A stretch of 34,257 nt of DNA from Acidobacteriota bacterium (GCA_021802985.1 JAJZQW010000023.1:1-34257), one strand, 5' to 3'. Counted from the first letter of the stretch, positions 26,847 through 34,257 are shown. Program-made: numbers and translations. The notes: a model not told the origin generated them from the letters alone.

Positions 26847-29800
26847 CTACTCGGGGGCTTCGAGGTGGTGGGGTTCCGAGGCGACGCCATCGCTGAGCAC
26901 CACTTCGAAGTGCCGCCCGCGGGACGGCAGGGGCTGGCGGCCACCGGAGAGGATGGCCACCACCTCGCCGGTATCCGTGTCCCGCACCAGGGCGGCGGGG
27001 TGGAGCGTCGCATCCCAGGTGAGCTGGAGGACGCCCGGCGCCGTGCGCAGGAGCTCCGGTGGGGCGGAGAGGATCCGGGCCGAACCCCCCAGCGAACGGA
27101 GGCTGGCCTGGATGCGTCCATCCTTGAGGACGTTCACCCCTGCGATGGTGTCCAGGCGGGCGCGGTCGAGGGCGAGCGCCATCACGAAGTGGCGTTCCTG
27201 ACCCTTGGGCCAGCAGCCGAGATCCATCAATTCGATGGGCGTTGAGAAGACCGTCTGCCCCTGGGCGTCCTCGCAAGCCAGAGTGTAGTCCCCCGAAGCA
27301 GGCAGCGCGGAGGGCAGCGCCTGGGTGCGGAAGGCCGGCAGGAGCCGTACCTGGCCCGTGGCATCCACGATGCCCCGAACGATCAGGCATTCCTGCGGCT
27401 TGGCTTGGGCGGGCAGAAGGCCCGCGTCCTCCGCGCCGACCTTGAGGAAGCCGCCGGTCCCGCCCCGGAAGTCGAGCACCTTCTGGTACACGTAGTCACT
27501 GATCCAGACCGGGGAGCAGTAGGCCATGATGTCCTTGGTGGTGAACGGGGATTCCAGCTTGTTCAGGACGCTGTCGTAGCCCCAGACGCCGATGAGGGCG
27601 CCGGCATAGGGATAGGCCGGATCAGGGTTCCCGGCGCCGCCGCAGGGGCTGTGCTGCCGGCCCATGTTGTGGCCGGTCTCGTGGGCGAAGACTTCGGGGA
27701 AGTTGCCGCCGTCCGCGTAGCCCGTCTTGTCCCAGCCGATGGCCGTGCGGTAGCGGAAATCCGCGGTGGACGCCGGCGGCACCCAGCCGAGCCCGGCCAC
27801 GCCGGACGCATAGCTCACGTTCAGGGCCCCGAAGTAGTAGCGATCGCTGGCGCCATCGGCCACATGCTTGGTGGTCAGGTCGTTCAGGAGGGTGTCCCAG
27901 CCCGTCCCATCGGAGCTGAGCGTGGCGACGGAGGGGGTGAAGGGCGCCCCCACGGCGACGTCCACCGCCGAGATCGGGTACATCTTGGCCAGGCGGGCCA
28001 CCCAGGCATCCTGGTTGGACGCGGAGATGTTGCCGGTGCCCGAGGCGAGGATGACGGGGAAGATGGTGGTCTTGAAGACCGGCACGGTGGTCGCCGACAA
28101 GATCGCGGTGGTCGTGTTGTTGGACTTGTCCGCCTCGGCGAGGAGGTTGCCCGGATCCACGATGGCCTCCACGCTGTAGCCGCTGCCGGTGGGGGTGGTC
28201 AGGTCCGTGCCGGGGACCGGCAGGTTCCAGCTCCAGCCGAGGGCGGACTCGTCCACTGCGGTGGGAACGCTGACGCCGGGGGCCGCGAGGATCTTCGGGT
28301 AGCCCGGCACCGGCACACCTCCGTTCAGGAGGGTGATCTGCACGGTGGGCATGGCCGTATTGGTCTGATTGGCCAGCACGAAGGCCCGGATCAGCCCCGC
28401 CTTGCCCGCCACGATGGGCACGGTGTTGTCGAGGGTCTGGGTGCTTTGGGTCAGTTCCAGCTTGGCGACGCGAAGATCCAGGGTGGTGCCGGCCGTGTTG
28501 ACGGTGAAGGTGCGGGTGATCGGTCCACTGGGCGTGGTGATCACCAGGTCCCCGGAGGTGGCCCCCGCGGGCACGGTGAAATTGATCTGGGTGGGCAGGA
28601 GGGAATCGGGGTGGAGCGCCAGGCCGTTGAGGGTCAGGGTGGTCCCAACGTAGCCCAGGTAGGTGCCCGTGATCACCACCGGGGTGCCGACGGGCCCCTG
28701 GCTGGGATTCACGCCCGTGACCGTGGCTTGGCCGTAGGCGACGGTAAAGGGAGTATCCGAGGCGCCCGTGCCCTGGCCATTCTTGAGGGTGATGGGGGCG
28801 CTGCCGAACGCGGCCGTGGCCGGGAGGGCGGCGCTGAGGCGGGTGCCGTCGATTTGGGTAAAGGTGGCCTCCGCCCCTCCGATGGAGACACTCCAGACGT
28901 TGAAGAAGTTGCCGCCCGTGATCTGGACGGTGCTTTCTCCAGGCACGCCCGAGGTCGGAGTGAAGCTGGTGATGACGGGGTTCAACGCGGAGCCAGTGGG
29001 AACCTGGATGTCCACCGTCACGTCGTCCAGCAGGAAGCTGGTGGCCCGGGCCGCATCCTCCTGGCTTTTGAAGGAAAGGCGGATCGTCTGTCCCTTGTAG
29101 GGCAGGAGATCCACGCGATAAGCCTGGTAGTCCGAAGCGTCGAGGTTGGAGAAGGTCCGCAGGACATTCAGGGTGGCGCTGGTGGTATCCAGCGCGGCCA
29201 CGGCGCAGGTATCCGCAGCCGTGGTGCCGGTCTCGGCCGTCACGATCTTCAGGTAGAAGGTCGCGGTGGCGGACTGTGCCGCCGCTGGCACATAGAGGTC
29301 CTGGGTGATCTGGTCCGAAGCCACGGATCCGTAACCGCCGAGCCAGGCAAAGTGGGTTCCGCCATGGGGGACGATGGCCGGGGTGCTGGTCCCCGGGGCC
29401 GGCTGGACGACGCCGGTATCCCCCTGCCAAGCCAGCGGGGTGCTCTGCTCGAAGTCGGGGTTCATCAATACCTGGGAGGCGTTGACGGTCGAGTAGGGTC
29501 CGAAGGACTCGCCCGTGCCTCCCGCCGTGGTCACGGTGAGGGTGCCAGGGGTCAGACCGGCCGGGGCCGTGGCGTGAAGTTCGGTGTCGCTGACCACGGT
29601 GAACGCGGCGGCATCCAGGCCGTTGAAGCGGACCTGGGTGGCCCCCACAAAATGGGAACCCATCAGGTTCACCACCGTTCCGGGGGAAAGGACGATGGGA
29701 CCGAAGCCGCTGATGACAGGAGGCTGGGCCGCATCCACCGTGAAGGCGGCCGAGCTGGCGGTACCGGTCGAGGTGGTGACCTGGATGGGACCCGTGGTGG

Positions 29801-30065
29801 CATCCCCAGGCACGACCGCTTGGACCTGACTGGCGCCTGTGACCGCGAAGGAGAAGGCCGCATGCCCATTGAAGGCCACGGCACGGGTGCCGCCCAGGTT
29901 GCTGCCGCCGAGGAGGATGGTGGTGCCCGGGGTGCCATGGCTGGGGGTGAGGGTGCTGAGGGCGGGCGCGGTGGAGGGGGGCGGCGCAGAGGACCCACCG
30001 CCCCCGCAGGCGGCCAGGGCCACCAGCGTCGTGGGGAGGAGGATGCGAGACAGGCGGGTACCCAT
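26847..30065 (-). CDS. IPT/TIG-repeat metzincin lipoprotein
   Basis: The protein has 1072 residues. A lipoprotein signal with lipobox LAAC (Cys20) is followed by GGGGSS. Two IPT/TIG beta-sandwich repeats (about 38-190, LSTLTPSHGTPGTTILLGGSN) come first. A segment like a carbohydrate-binding or MAM fold follows (about 197-350, MNPDFEQSTPLAWQG), then two more TIG repeats (about 360-520). A CARDB-like domain (about 525-655) precedes the peptidase domain (about 665-870). The zinc motif HETGHNMGRQH gives His795, Glu796, His799 and His805, with Met847 in DIMAYC as the Met-turn, so it is a metzincin. A further 190 residues close the chain. It should be a surface protease anchored to the outer membrane. 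The leader holds a hairpin and sequence blocks shared with the dockerin gene. The target is unknown. Confidence 0.87.
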   Translation of the reverse strand: MGTRLSRILLPTTLVALAACGGGGSSAPPPSTAPALSTLTPSHGTPGTTILLGGSNLGGTRAVAFNGHAAFSFAVTGASQVQAVVPGDATTGPIQVTTSTGTASSAAFTVDAAQPPVISGFGPIVLSPGTVVNLMGSHFVGATQVRFNGLDAAAFTVVSDTELHATAPAGLTPGTLTVTTAGGTGESFGPYSTVNASQVLMNPDFEQSTPLAWQGDTGVVQPAPGTSTPAIVPHGGTHFAWLGGYGSVASDQITQDLYVPAAAQSATATFYLKIVTAETGTTAADTCAVAALDTTSATLNVLRTFSNLDASDYQAYRVDLLPYKGQTIRLSFKSQEDAARATSFLLDDVTVDIQVPTGSALNPVITSFTPTSGVPGESTVQITGGNFFNVWSVSIGGAEATFTQIDGTRLSAALPATAAFGSAPITLKNGQGTGASDTPFTVAYGQATVTGVNPSQGPVGTPVVITGTYLGYVGTTLTLNGLALHPDSLLPTQINFTVPAGATSGDLVITTPSGPITRTFTVNTAGTTLDLRVAKLELTQSTQTLDNTVPIVAGKAGLIRAFVLANQTNTAMPTVQITLLNGGVPVPGYPKILAAPGVSVPTAVDESALGWSWNLPVPGTDLTTPTGSGYSVEAIVDPGNLLAEADKSNNTTTAILSATTVPVFKTTIFPVILASGTGNISASNQDAWVARLAKMYPISAVDVAVGAPFTPSVATLSSDGTGWDTLLNDLTTKHVADGASDRYYFGALNVSYASGVAGLGWVPPASTADFRYRTAIGWDKTGYADGGNFPEVFAHETGHNMGRQHSPCGGAGNPDPAYPYAGALIGVWGYDSVLNKLESPFTTKDIMAYCSPVWISDYVYQKVLDFRGGTGGFLKVGAEDAGLLPAQAKPQECLIVRGIVDATGQVRLLPAFRTQALPSALPASGDYTLACEDAQGQTVFSTPIELMDLGCWPKGQERHFVMALALDRARLDTIAGVNVLKDGRIQASLRSLGGSARILSAPPELLRTAPGVLQLTWDATLHPAALVRDTDTGEVVAILSGGRQPLPSRGRHFEVVLSDGVASEPHHLEAPE

Positions 30066-30082
30066 GGCGGCTCCAACGGAAA

Positions 30083-30118
30083 ACCCCCTGGTCCCATGCG
30101 GCTAGGCGACCAGGGGGT
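30083..30118 (-). promoter_or_regulatory. Leader hairpin with short T-run before the metzincin gene
   Basis: On the minus strand an 11-base-pair stem (ACCCCCTGGTC with its complement, 30108-30118 and 30083-30093) closes a 14-base loop. TTTT follows at 30083-30080, then the GGAG ribosome binding site and ATG 30065. It may terminate transcripts from the cohesin-like gene, or act as an attenuator within the metzincin leader. A hairpin in the same position precedes the dockerin gene. Confidence 0.55.
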
Positions 30119-30131
30119 ATCTTTCTTTTAC

Positions 30132-30169
30132 ATCCTTGGAATCTGAAAATATCCTTACAAATCCTTAAT
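30132..30169 (-). promoter_or_regulatory. Shared upstream element of metzincin gene with three AAGGAT repeats
   Basis: On the minus strand, ATTAAGGATTTGTAAG (30154-30169) matches ATTAAGGAATTGTCAG upstream of the dockerin gene in 13 to 14 of 16 bases, and ATTCCAAG follows in both. Three AAGGAT words lie at 30161-30166, 30151-30156 and 30132-30137. The block is A+T-rich and lies 88 bases before the start codon, against 93 in the other gene. It is probably a promoter or operator region. Confidence 0.5.
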
Positions 30170-30182
30170 GTGAAATTTTGCC

Positions 30183-30776
30183 CTACTTGGCGGTCAAGGT
30201 GCCCACGGACACCGTGATGGCGGAGATGACGCCGGCACCGTCCAGGACCTGGCTCTTGGTGCCATCGGCCGTCAGGGTGAGGGCGGTCCCCTGCGCCAAA
30301 CCGAGGTTGGGCTTGAGGTCGAGGGCCACCCGCAGCAGGACGCCGTTCTGCGAGGCTGCGGCGGTGGGGGCCTTCTGGGCCACGGTGGCCTGGAGGACCG
30401 TGCCGGAGGCCTTGCCCTTGAGGATCTGCGGTACCGCGCCGAGGGTGAACTGCGTGCCGTTCTGGACCAGGGTGTTGGCGGGATCGGTCGATGCCACGTT
30501 GGTCCATGTGACCTTGGTGGTGTCGGCGTTCAGCGTGAGGGTCACGCCCGAGGCCGTGCCCGTGCCCGGGCCCACCAGATCGAGCACCAGGTGGTTCCCG
30601 GTGGACAGGGTGGTGTCCTTCTTCAGGAGATAGGTGCCGGAAGTGGGATCCGTGTAGGTCAGTGTGGTCGCCGTGGGTGCTGGCGTGCTGCCCCCGCCCC
30701 CGCCGCCGCAGGCCACGAGGCCCGCGAGGGCCAGGGCCGCTGGGGCCGAGAGGAGCTTCTTCATCATCGAGGTCAT
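30183..30776 (-). CDS. Small lipoprotein resembling a cohesin domain
   Basis: The protein has 197 residues. The signal peptide ends in lipobox LVAC (Cys23), followed by six glycines and a short linker (STPAPTATT). The rest (about 45-197) is one all-beta domain. The strand order and wording resemble cohesins: NHLVLDLVGPG, ASGVTLTLNADTTKVTW, then GVLLRVALDLKP, and TALTLTADGTKSQVLDGAG followed by ITVSVGTLTAK. Similarity is by eye only. The gene immediately upstream encodes a dockerin protein and ends at 30788, so a cohesin-dockerin pair is a reasonable reading. ATG 30776 has GGAG six bases upstream; an ATG at 30788 overlaps the upstream stop but lacks a ribosome binding site. If real, it would tether the dockerin protein to the outer membrane. 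A generic beta-sandwich lipoprotein is the alternative. Confidence 0.65.
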   Translation of the reverse strand: MTSMMKKLLSAPAALALAGLVACGGGGGGSTPAPTATTLTYTDPTSGTYLLKKDTTLSTGNHLVLDLVGPGTGTASGVTLTLNADTTKVTWTNVASTDPANTLVQNGTQFTLGAVPQILKGKASGTVLQATVAQKAPTAAASQNGVLLRVALDLKPNLGLAQGTALTLTADGTKSQVLDGAGVISAITVSVGTLTAK

Positions 30777-30787
30777 GGTCGTCTCCA

Positions 30788-33700
30788 TCACAGGCCGCCG
30801 AGGAGGATGGTGAGGTCGGCGTCGGTCACGAGGCCGTCGAGGCTTCCATCGAGATTGCAAGTAGCGTTGGTGCTGCCGTAGTACTTGGCGAAGAAGAGCA
30901 GGTCCCGCTGGTCCACGGTGCCATCGCCGTTGAGGTCCAGGGTCTTGACGGTGACGGTCGCCGTGCCGGGGGTGGTGGTCCAAGAAGTGCCGGCGAAGAT
31001 TGTGTAGGTGCCGGGCGAGCTCGGCGCCGTGTAGACACCGGCCTGGGTGATGGTGCCTCCGTTGGCACTCCAGGTGACGGTGCCGCTGGGCGCGTTCGTC
31101 ACGATGGCGGAAAAGGTCTGCTGGGCTCCCGTAAGAAGGGTCGTAGTCGCCGGCGAGACGGTCACGGTCACGGTGGCCGGGTCATAGACCGCAACGGTAG
31201 CGCTCGCGGTGGCAGTGGGGGACTCGTTGCTGGCGGCGGTGACGGTGTAGAGGCCTACGGTGGGGGGAGCTGTATAGGTTGTGGTGGACCCGCTGGACGT
31301 GCTGCTGGGACTGACGCTGCCGCCGCCCGCTGAGACCGTCCAGTTCACTGTGTTGTCCGTCTTGAAATTGGACACCGAGGCCGTAAGGTATCCAGTGCCT
31401 GAGGGGAGCACCGAGATGGAGGACTGGACGAGGGTCACCGCTACGCCGGCGGTGGCGGCCTGGAGTTCCCACACGCCGCGCCCGAAGGTGGCTGCCCGCA
31501 GGAAACTGTCGTCCGGGGCGATGTAAAGGTCACGAACGGCCACCATCGGCAGGCCGGAGCCAAACCGGTTCCAGTTGCTGCCGCCATCGATGGAGTAGTA
31601 GACGCCGAAATCGGTTCCGGCGTAGATCGTGCTGGCGTTCTTGGGATCCGTCTCCACCACATGCACGGGGATGCCGAAGGGGAAGCCGTTGCTGGTGGTG
31701 TCGAGAGCCGTCCAACTGGCGCCGCCGTTGGCGCTCTTCCAGATGTGGTTCTTGGTGGCGTCCGGGGCCACGGAGGCCACGTAGACCATCTGGGAATTGG
31801 TTCGGTCGAACCAGACACAGCTGGTGTACAGCGCGCTGCCAGGAGGTGTGGCCGCCTGCGTCCAATTGGTCCCCCCGTTGTAGCTGAAGAAGAACCGCCC
31901 CTGGTTGGCGGCGATGCCGAGGGCGTTCAGATCGCCCGCAGCGGCACCGATATTGCGGATGTAGAGGGCGTCCGAGGGATCGGAGCTGGAATTGGTCCCG
32001 GCTTTCGGAAGGCCCGTGGTGGACAGGGCTGACCAGCTGCTCCCGAAGTCGAGGCTCTTATAGACCGTGCCATTGGTGGCGGTGTACACCGTGTTGGGAT
32101 CGGCCGTGTCACCCTGGGCGAGCCGGGGCTGGAAGGGCGCGAGGCTGCTCTTATTGGATTCAGTGATCCCGGAGGAGGATGGGTTGAACGGAGTGGCGCC
32201 GCCATCCGTGCTCTTGTAGATCTGGGTGTAGTAGATGGAGCCCAGCATCTGGTTGCCATCGACGGGATTGATCAGGGTGGCGAAACCGTCCCCGCCGATC
32301 TGATCCTCGAAGGTGCTGCTGGCCGCGAGACCGCTCCCCGTGTCCTGGCGGATGCGGGTTCCGTTGTCCTGCAGCCCCAGGGAGATGCGGTACTTGCCGT
32401 CGGCGACGTTCGTGGCCGTGGTGGAACCCACGTTGTAGGCAAGGTGGGTGGCCAAACCCTTGTTCCGGGTGTTGTCGATGAAGGTGAGGTCGGGATTGGA
32501 CGTGGGGATGGTGGCGCGCCAGGGATCCTTGAAGATGGACAGGCCGCCGTCATTGCCCACGTAGAACAGGCCGCCCTTGTAGGTGACCGTGTGAAAGTCC
32601 GCGTGGGAGTACACGTGGCCGCTGCCGTACCACTGAGTGAGCTGCTGCCAGTTGGCGCCTCCATTGATAGAGCGGTACATGGCCAGGTTGGCGCCCATGA
32701 TAAGACGACTGGGGTTGGTGGGATCCACGGCGATGGCGTGGTTGTACCATGCCTGGCCCCCGTCGCCGCTCACTTTGGTGCCCTGGAAGAGGCCGCCGGC
32801 CTCCGTGGCCGCGGCCTGCCAGGTCCAGTCGTGGCCTTTGTTCGTGGTGCTGAATACTCCCCGTCCGATCACGTCACTGGTTACATTTCCGGATTGGTCC
32901 TTGGTCACAGCCTCCACTTCCGCATACCCTTGCGTGCCGTTGGGCACAGCCGTCAGGGTGATGCGGCCGGGAGTGATGTTGGTACCCAGTCCGGGGAGAG
33001 TGGCCTGGGTCCAGCTCGCACCTGCGTCCGAAGAATAGTAGATGCTTCCAGCGCCGCTGCTGTCCTGGGCGGAGCAGACAAGCTCCGTTGCGCTGAAGGC
33101 CTGGATGGACCAGGCCTGGCCTGCGGTGGGACCACTGGCCACCGGGGCAAAGGTCACGCCGCCATTGGTGCTGCGCTTCAGGCCATCGTTGGTGCCCCAG
33201 AGGACCACGTTGGCGTCCACCGCGAGGATGAAGTAGGAGCGGGTCTGGGCGCCGAGGCCAGTGGAGGCGGTCCAGCTCGTTCCGCCATCGGTGGACTTGT
33301 AGAAACCACGGCCTTCGGCGTCGAAGGCATCCCCGAGGCCCAGGTAGAGCACCTGGGCGTTGGCGGGGCTCAGGGCCAGGGCGCCCACGGAGACGTTGCC
33401 GCTGGAACCGCTGTTGGGCAGCCCGTCGGTCTTGGGAGTCCAGGTCCAGTCACCCGCGGCATTGGGATCGGCATTGGTGCATTCCCATACGCCGCCGCCG
33501 CTGGCGGCCAGGTAGAGCGTGTTGTTGGCGGGGTCTACGGCGATGGCGCTGGGGCGGCCGCTGTCGATGTCGGGAGAGAGGTTGGTCAGGTTGGCGGTGG
33601 GGCCCAGGTTCTTCCAGGTTCCACCGGTTCCGGAGGGTGCCGCGGCGGCTCCGATGATGGCGGGGAGCAGCTTGCTTCCCGTGGCCTGGGGCATTAGGGC

Positions 33701-33952
33701 GCCCCAGCGCCGCATTTCCTGAACGGCCAGATGGTTCTTGTAGTCGAGGTAGGCCGGGCTGAGCTTGCCGCCGAACCACCAGAGGTTCCAGTCGCGGCGG
33801 AGGTCGGGACGGTCGAGCCCCCGGCCCTCGAGGGCCGGACTATCCTTCCGGGCGGGCAGGTCCATCCGACGCTGGCCGAGGCCCTGGGCCCCCAGGGGAA
33901 GGGCCAGGAGCAGGGCAAGGGCGGTGAGGGTTCGGGTTGGCGAGAAGCCCAT
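30788..33952 (-). CDS. Secreted Asp-box beta-propeller protein with C-terminal dockerin
   Basis: The protein has 1054 residues. A signal peptide (about 1-23, cleavage near LGAQG) leads to a pro-like segment and a large propeller region (about 110-850). I count about ten Asp-box repeats of the S-x-D/N-x-G-x-x-W type, such as STDGGTSW, SSDAGASW, SINGGANW and SIDGGSNW, a few degenerate. Sortilin/VPS10 and sialidase or GH74-like proteins share this repeat. Two Ig-like domains follow (about 855-1000). The last 51 residues form a dockerin: loop one DLNGDGTVDQRD (Asp1006, Asn1008, Asp1010, Asp1017) and loop two DGSLDGLVTDAD (Asp1035, Ser1037, Asp1039, Asp1046). No catalytic residues for a glycosidase could be assigned. 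GGAG lies five bases before ATG 33952. The cohesin-like lipoprotein gene follows directly. Confidence 0.87.
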   Translation of the reverse strand: MGFSPTRTLTALALLLALPLGAQGLGQRRMDLPARKDSPALEGRGLDRPDLRRDWNLWWFGGKLSPAYLDYKNHLAVQEMRRWGALMPQATGSKLLPAIIGAAAAPSGTGGTWKNLGPTANLTNLSPDIDSGRPSAIAVDPANNTLYLAASGGGVWECTNADPNAAGDWTWTPKTDGLPNSGSSGNVSVGALALSPANAQVLYLGLGDAFDAEGRGFYKSTDGGTSWTASTGLGAQTRSYFILAVDANVVLWGTNDGLKRSTNGGVTFAPVASGPTAGQAWSIQAFSATELVCSAQDSSGAGSIYYSSDAGASWTQATLPGLGTNITPGRITLTAVPNGTQGYAEVEAVTKDQSGNVTSDVIGRGVFSTTNKGHDWTWQAAATEAGGLFQGTKVSGDGGQAWYNHAIAVDPTNPSRLIMGANLAMYRSINGGANWQQLTQWYGSGHVYSHADFHTVTYKGGLFYVGNDGGLSIFKDPWRATIPTSNPDLTFIDNTRNKGLATHLAYNVGSTTATNVADGKYRISLGLQDNGTRIRQDTGSGLAASSTFEDQIGGDGFATLINPVDGNQMLGSIYYTQIYKSTDGGATPFNPSSSGITESNKSSLAPFQPRLAQGDTADPNTVYTATNGTVYKSLDFGSSWSALSTTGLPKAGTNSSSDPSDALYIRNIGAAAGDLNALGIAANQGRFFFSYNGGTNWTQAATPPGSALYTSCVWFDRTNSQMVYVASVAPDATKNHIWKSANGGASWTALDTTSNGFPFGIPVHVVETDPKNASTIYAGTDFGVYYSIDGGSNWNRFGSGLPMVAVRDLYIAPDDSFLRAATFGRGVWELQAATAGVAVTLVQSSISVLPSGTGYLTASVSNFKTDNTVNWTVSAGGGSVSPSSTSSGSTTTYTAPPTVGLYTVTAASNESPTATASATVAVYDPATVTVTVSPATTTLLTGAQQTFSAIVTNAPSGTVTWSANGGTITQAGVYTAPSSPGTYTIFAGTSWTTTPGTATVTVKTLDLNGDGTVDQRDLLFFAKYYGSTNATCNLDGSLDGLVTDADLTILLGGL

Positions 33953-33961
33953 GGTGGCTCC

Positions 33962-34016
33962 AAAAAAGGGGGACCCCGGATGGCCAGACTCATCGGCACT
34001 TCCGGGGCGAATCCCC
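33962..34016 (-). promoter_or_regulatory. Leader hairpin and T6 tract before the dockerin gene
   Basis: On the minus strand, a 5-bp outer stem (34012-34016 with 33969-33973, GGGGA/TCCCC) and a 7-bp inner stem (34001-34007 with 33974-33980, CCCCGGA/TCCGGGG) are separated by a TTCG bulge. They close a 20-base loop. C and then six T residues (33967-33962) follow, and GGAG of the ribosome binding site comes immediately after. The form is that of an intrinsic terminator in a 5' leader, so attenuation control is possible. Confidence 0.5.
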
Positions 34017-34068
34017 ACTATACGTTTCTGCGAGACTTGGAATTACTGACAATTCCTTAATCTCGCGG
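34017..34068 (-). promoter_or_regulatory. Candidate promoter/operator of the dockerin gene with nested palindrome
   Basis: On the minus strand, GCGAGA and TCTCGC arms flank an inner GGAATT-GTCAGT-AATTCC palindrome. The inner part belongs to the ATTAAGGAATTGTCAG block shared with the metzincin gene (34046-34061 here). TATAGT at 34017-34022 could be a -10 box, but no good -35 sits 17 bases upstream. The palindrome could therefore be a regulator site replacing a strong -35. Confidence 0.45.
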
Positions 34069-34141
34069 GTTCCCCCGGTCGGGTTTCGTTGACCGTTCCG
34101 GCCATGGCTTCTAGGCTCAAAGGTTTGGACTCGCCGCTGCC

Positions 34142-34257
34142 GTGATCGCCCTCCGCCCCGACAATCCCCTGATCGTACAGAGCGACCGGACGCTGCTGCT
34201 GGAGGTGGCCCATCCCGCCTTCGAACAGGTGCGGGACGAGCTGGCGCGCTTCGCGGA
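34142..34257 (+). CDS. XPB-type DNA repair helicase, N-terminal fragment
   Basis: The frame opens with GTG at 34142 and stays open to the window end, giving 38 residues. The opening MIALRPDNPLIVQSDRTLLL, followed by EVAHPAFEQVRDELARFA, matches the usual N-terminus of bacterial XPB/Ssl2-like DEAH helicases, where a PLIVQSD...LLEV...P stretch precedes the helicase core. XPB opens DNA during repair or transcription. No Shine-Dalgarno sequence is clear, and no in-frame ATG lies close upstream. Motifs I to VI would lie beyond the window. It points away from the dockerin gene, and its likely partner (24832-26742) is on the other side of the surface-protein cassette. Confidence 0.62.
   Translation, partial: MIALRPDNPLIVQSDRTLLLEVAHPAFEQVRDELARFA

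Noticed and set aside
27405..30507. Long frames antisense to or out of phase with the metzincin gene (913 and 961 codons)
   Set aside because: They have shadow composition rich in Gly/His or Arg/Pro. The overlapping gene has a lipobox, repeats and a zinc motif.

Overview
This high-G+C window reads as a chromosomal segment of a Gram-negative bacterium. Outer-membrane lipoproteins, a TonB-receptor-like beta-barrel, SurA/PpiC-type foldases and a LapB-like protein all point that way. The protein styles (carboxypeptidase-regulatory barrels, IPT/TIG lipoproteins, large PAS hybrid kinases, an XPB helicase) suggest Acidobacteriota, perhaps a Holophaga/Geothrix relative. That placement is inference, since no rRNA or marker gene is present. 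I saw no tRNA, rRNA, CRISPR array or insertion sequence.

Region 1 (1-7355) starts with the end of an MFS-type transporter, then a REP-like palindrome, homogentisate dioxygenase (hmgA) and an MscS channel on the plus strand. Facing them are a PAS-rich hybrid histidine kinase, a flavin reductase-like protein and an FAH-family hydrolase. HmgA and the FAH protein would be two steps of tyrosine/homogentisate catabolism.

Region 2 (7393-16107) is biotin synthesis. A tight minus-strand string runs TPR protein, bioD, bioA, TonB-receptor-like barrel and on into the FAH gene. A second hybrid kinase (CHASE-PAS-HisKA-HATPase-REC) lies on the plus strand, and bioF abuts it stop to stop.

Region 3 (16216-24803) is envelope and housekeeping: a BI-1 family membrane protein, two overlapping periplasmic PPIase/chaperone genes (the second apparently lacks the catalytic histidines), an S4 RNA-binding protein, a YhaM-like HD nuclease, a conserved unknown behind a sigma-54-like promoter, a LapA-LapB-like fusion, family-4 uracil-DNA glycosylase, and an ECF sigma factor overlapping a membrane protein that may be its regulator.

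Region 4 (24832-34257) is the most unusual. A Helicase_C_3/WYL protein, the type usually paired with bacterial XPB helicase, and the 5' end of an XPB-like helicase gene lie about 7.4 kb apart. Between them is a minus-strand cassette of three exported proteins: an Asp-box beta-propeller protein ending in a type-I-like dockerin, a small lipoprotein that looks like a cohesin domain, and a large IPT/TIG metzincin lipoprotein. The first and third genes share leader sequence blocks, a hairpin with T-tract just before the ribosome binding site, and near-identical ribosome binding sites. I propose that this is a co-regulated surface display system in which the cohesin lipoprotein holds the dockerin protein on the cell surface.
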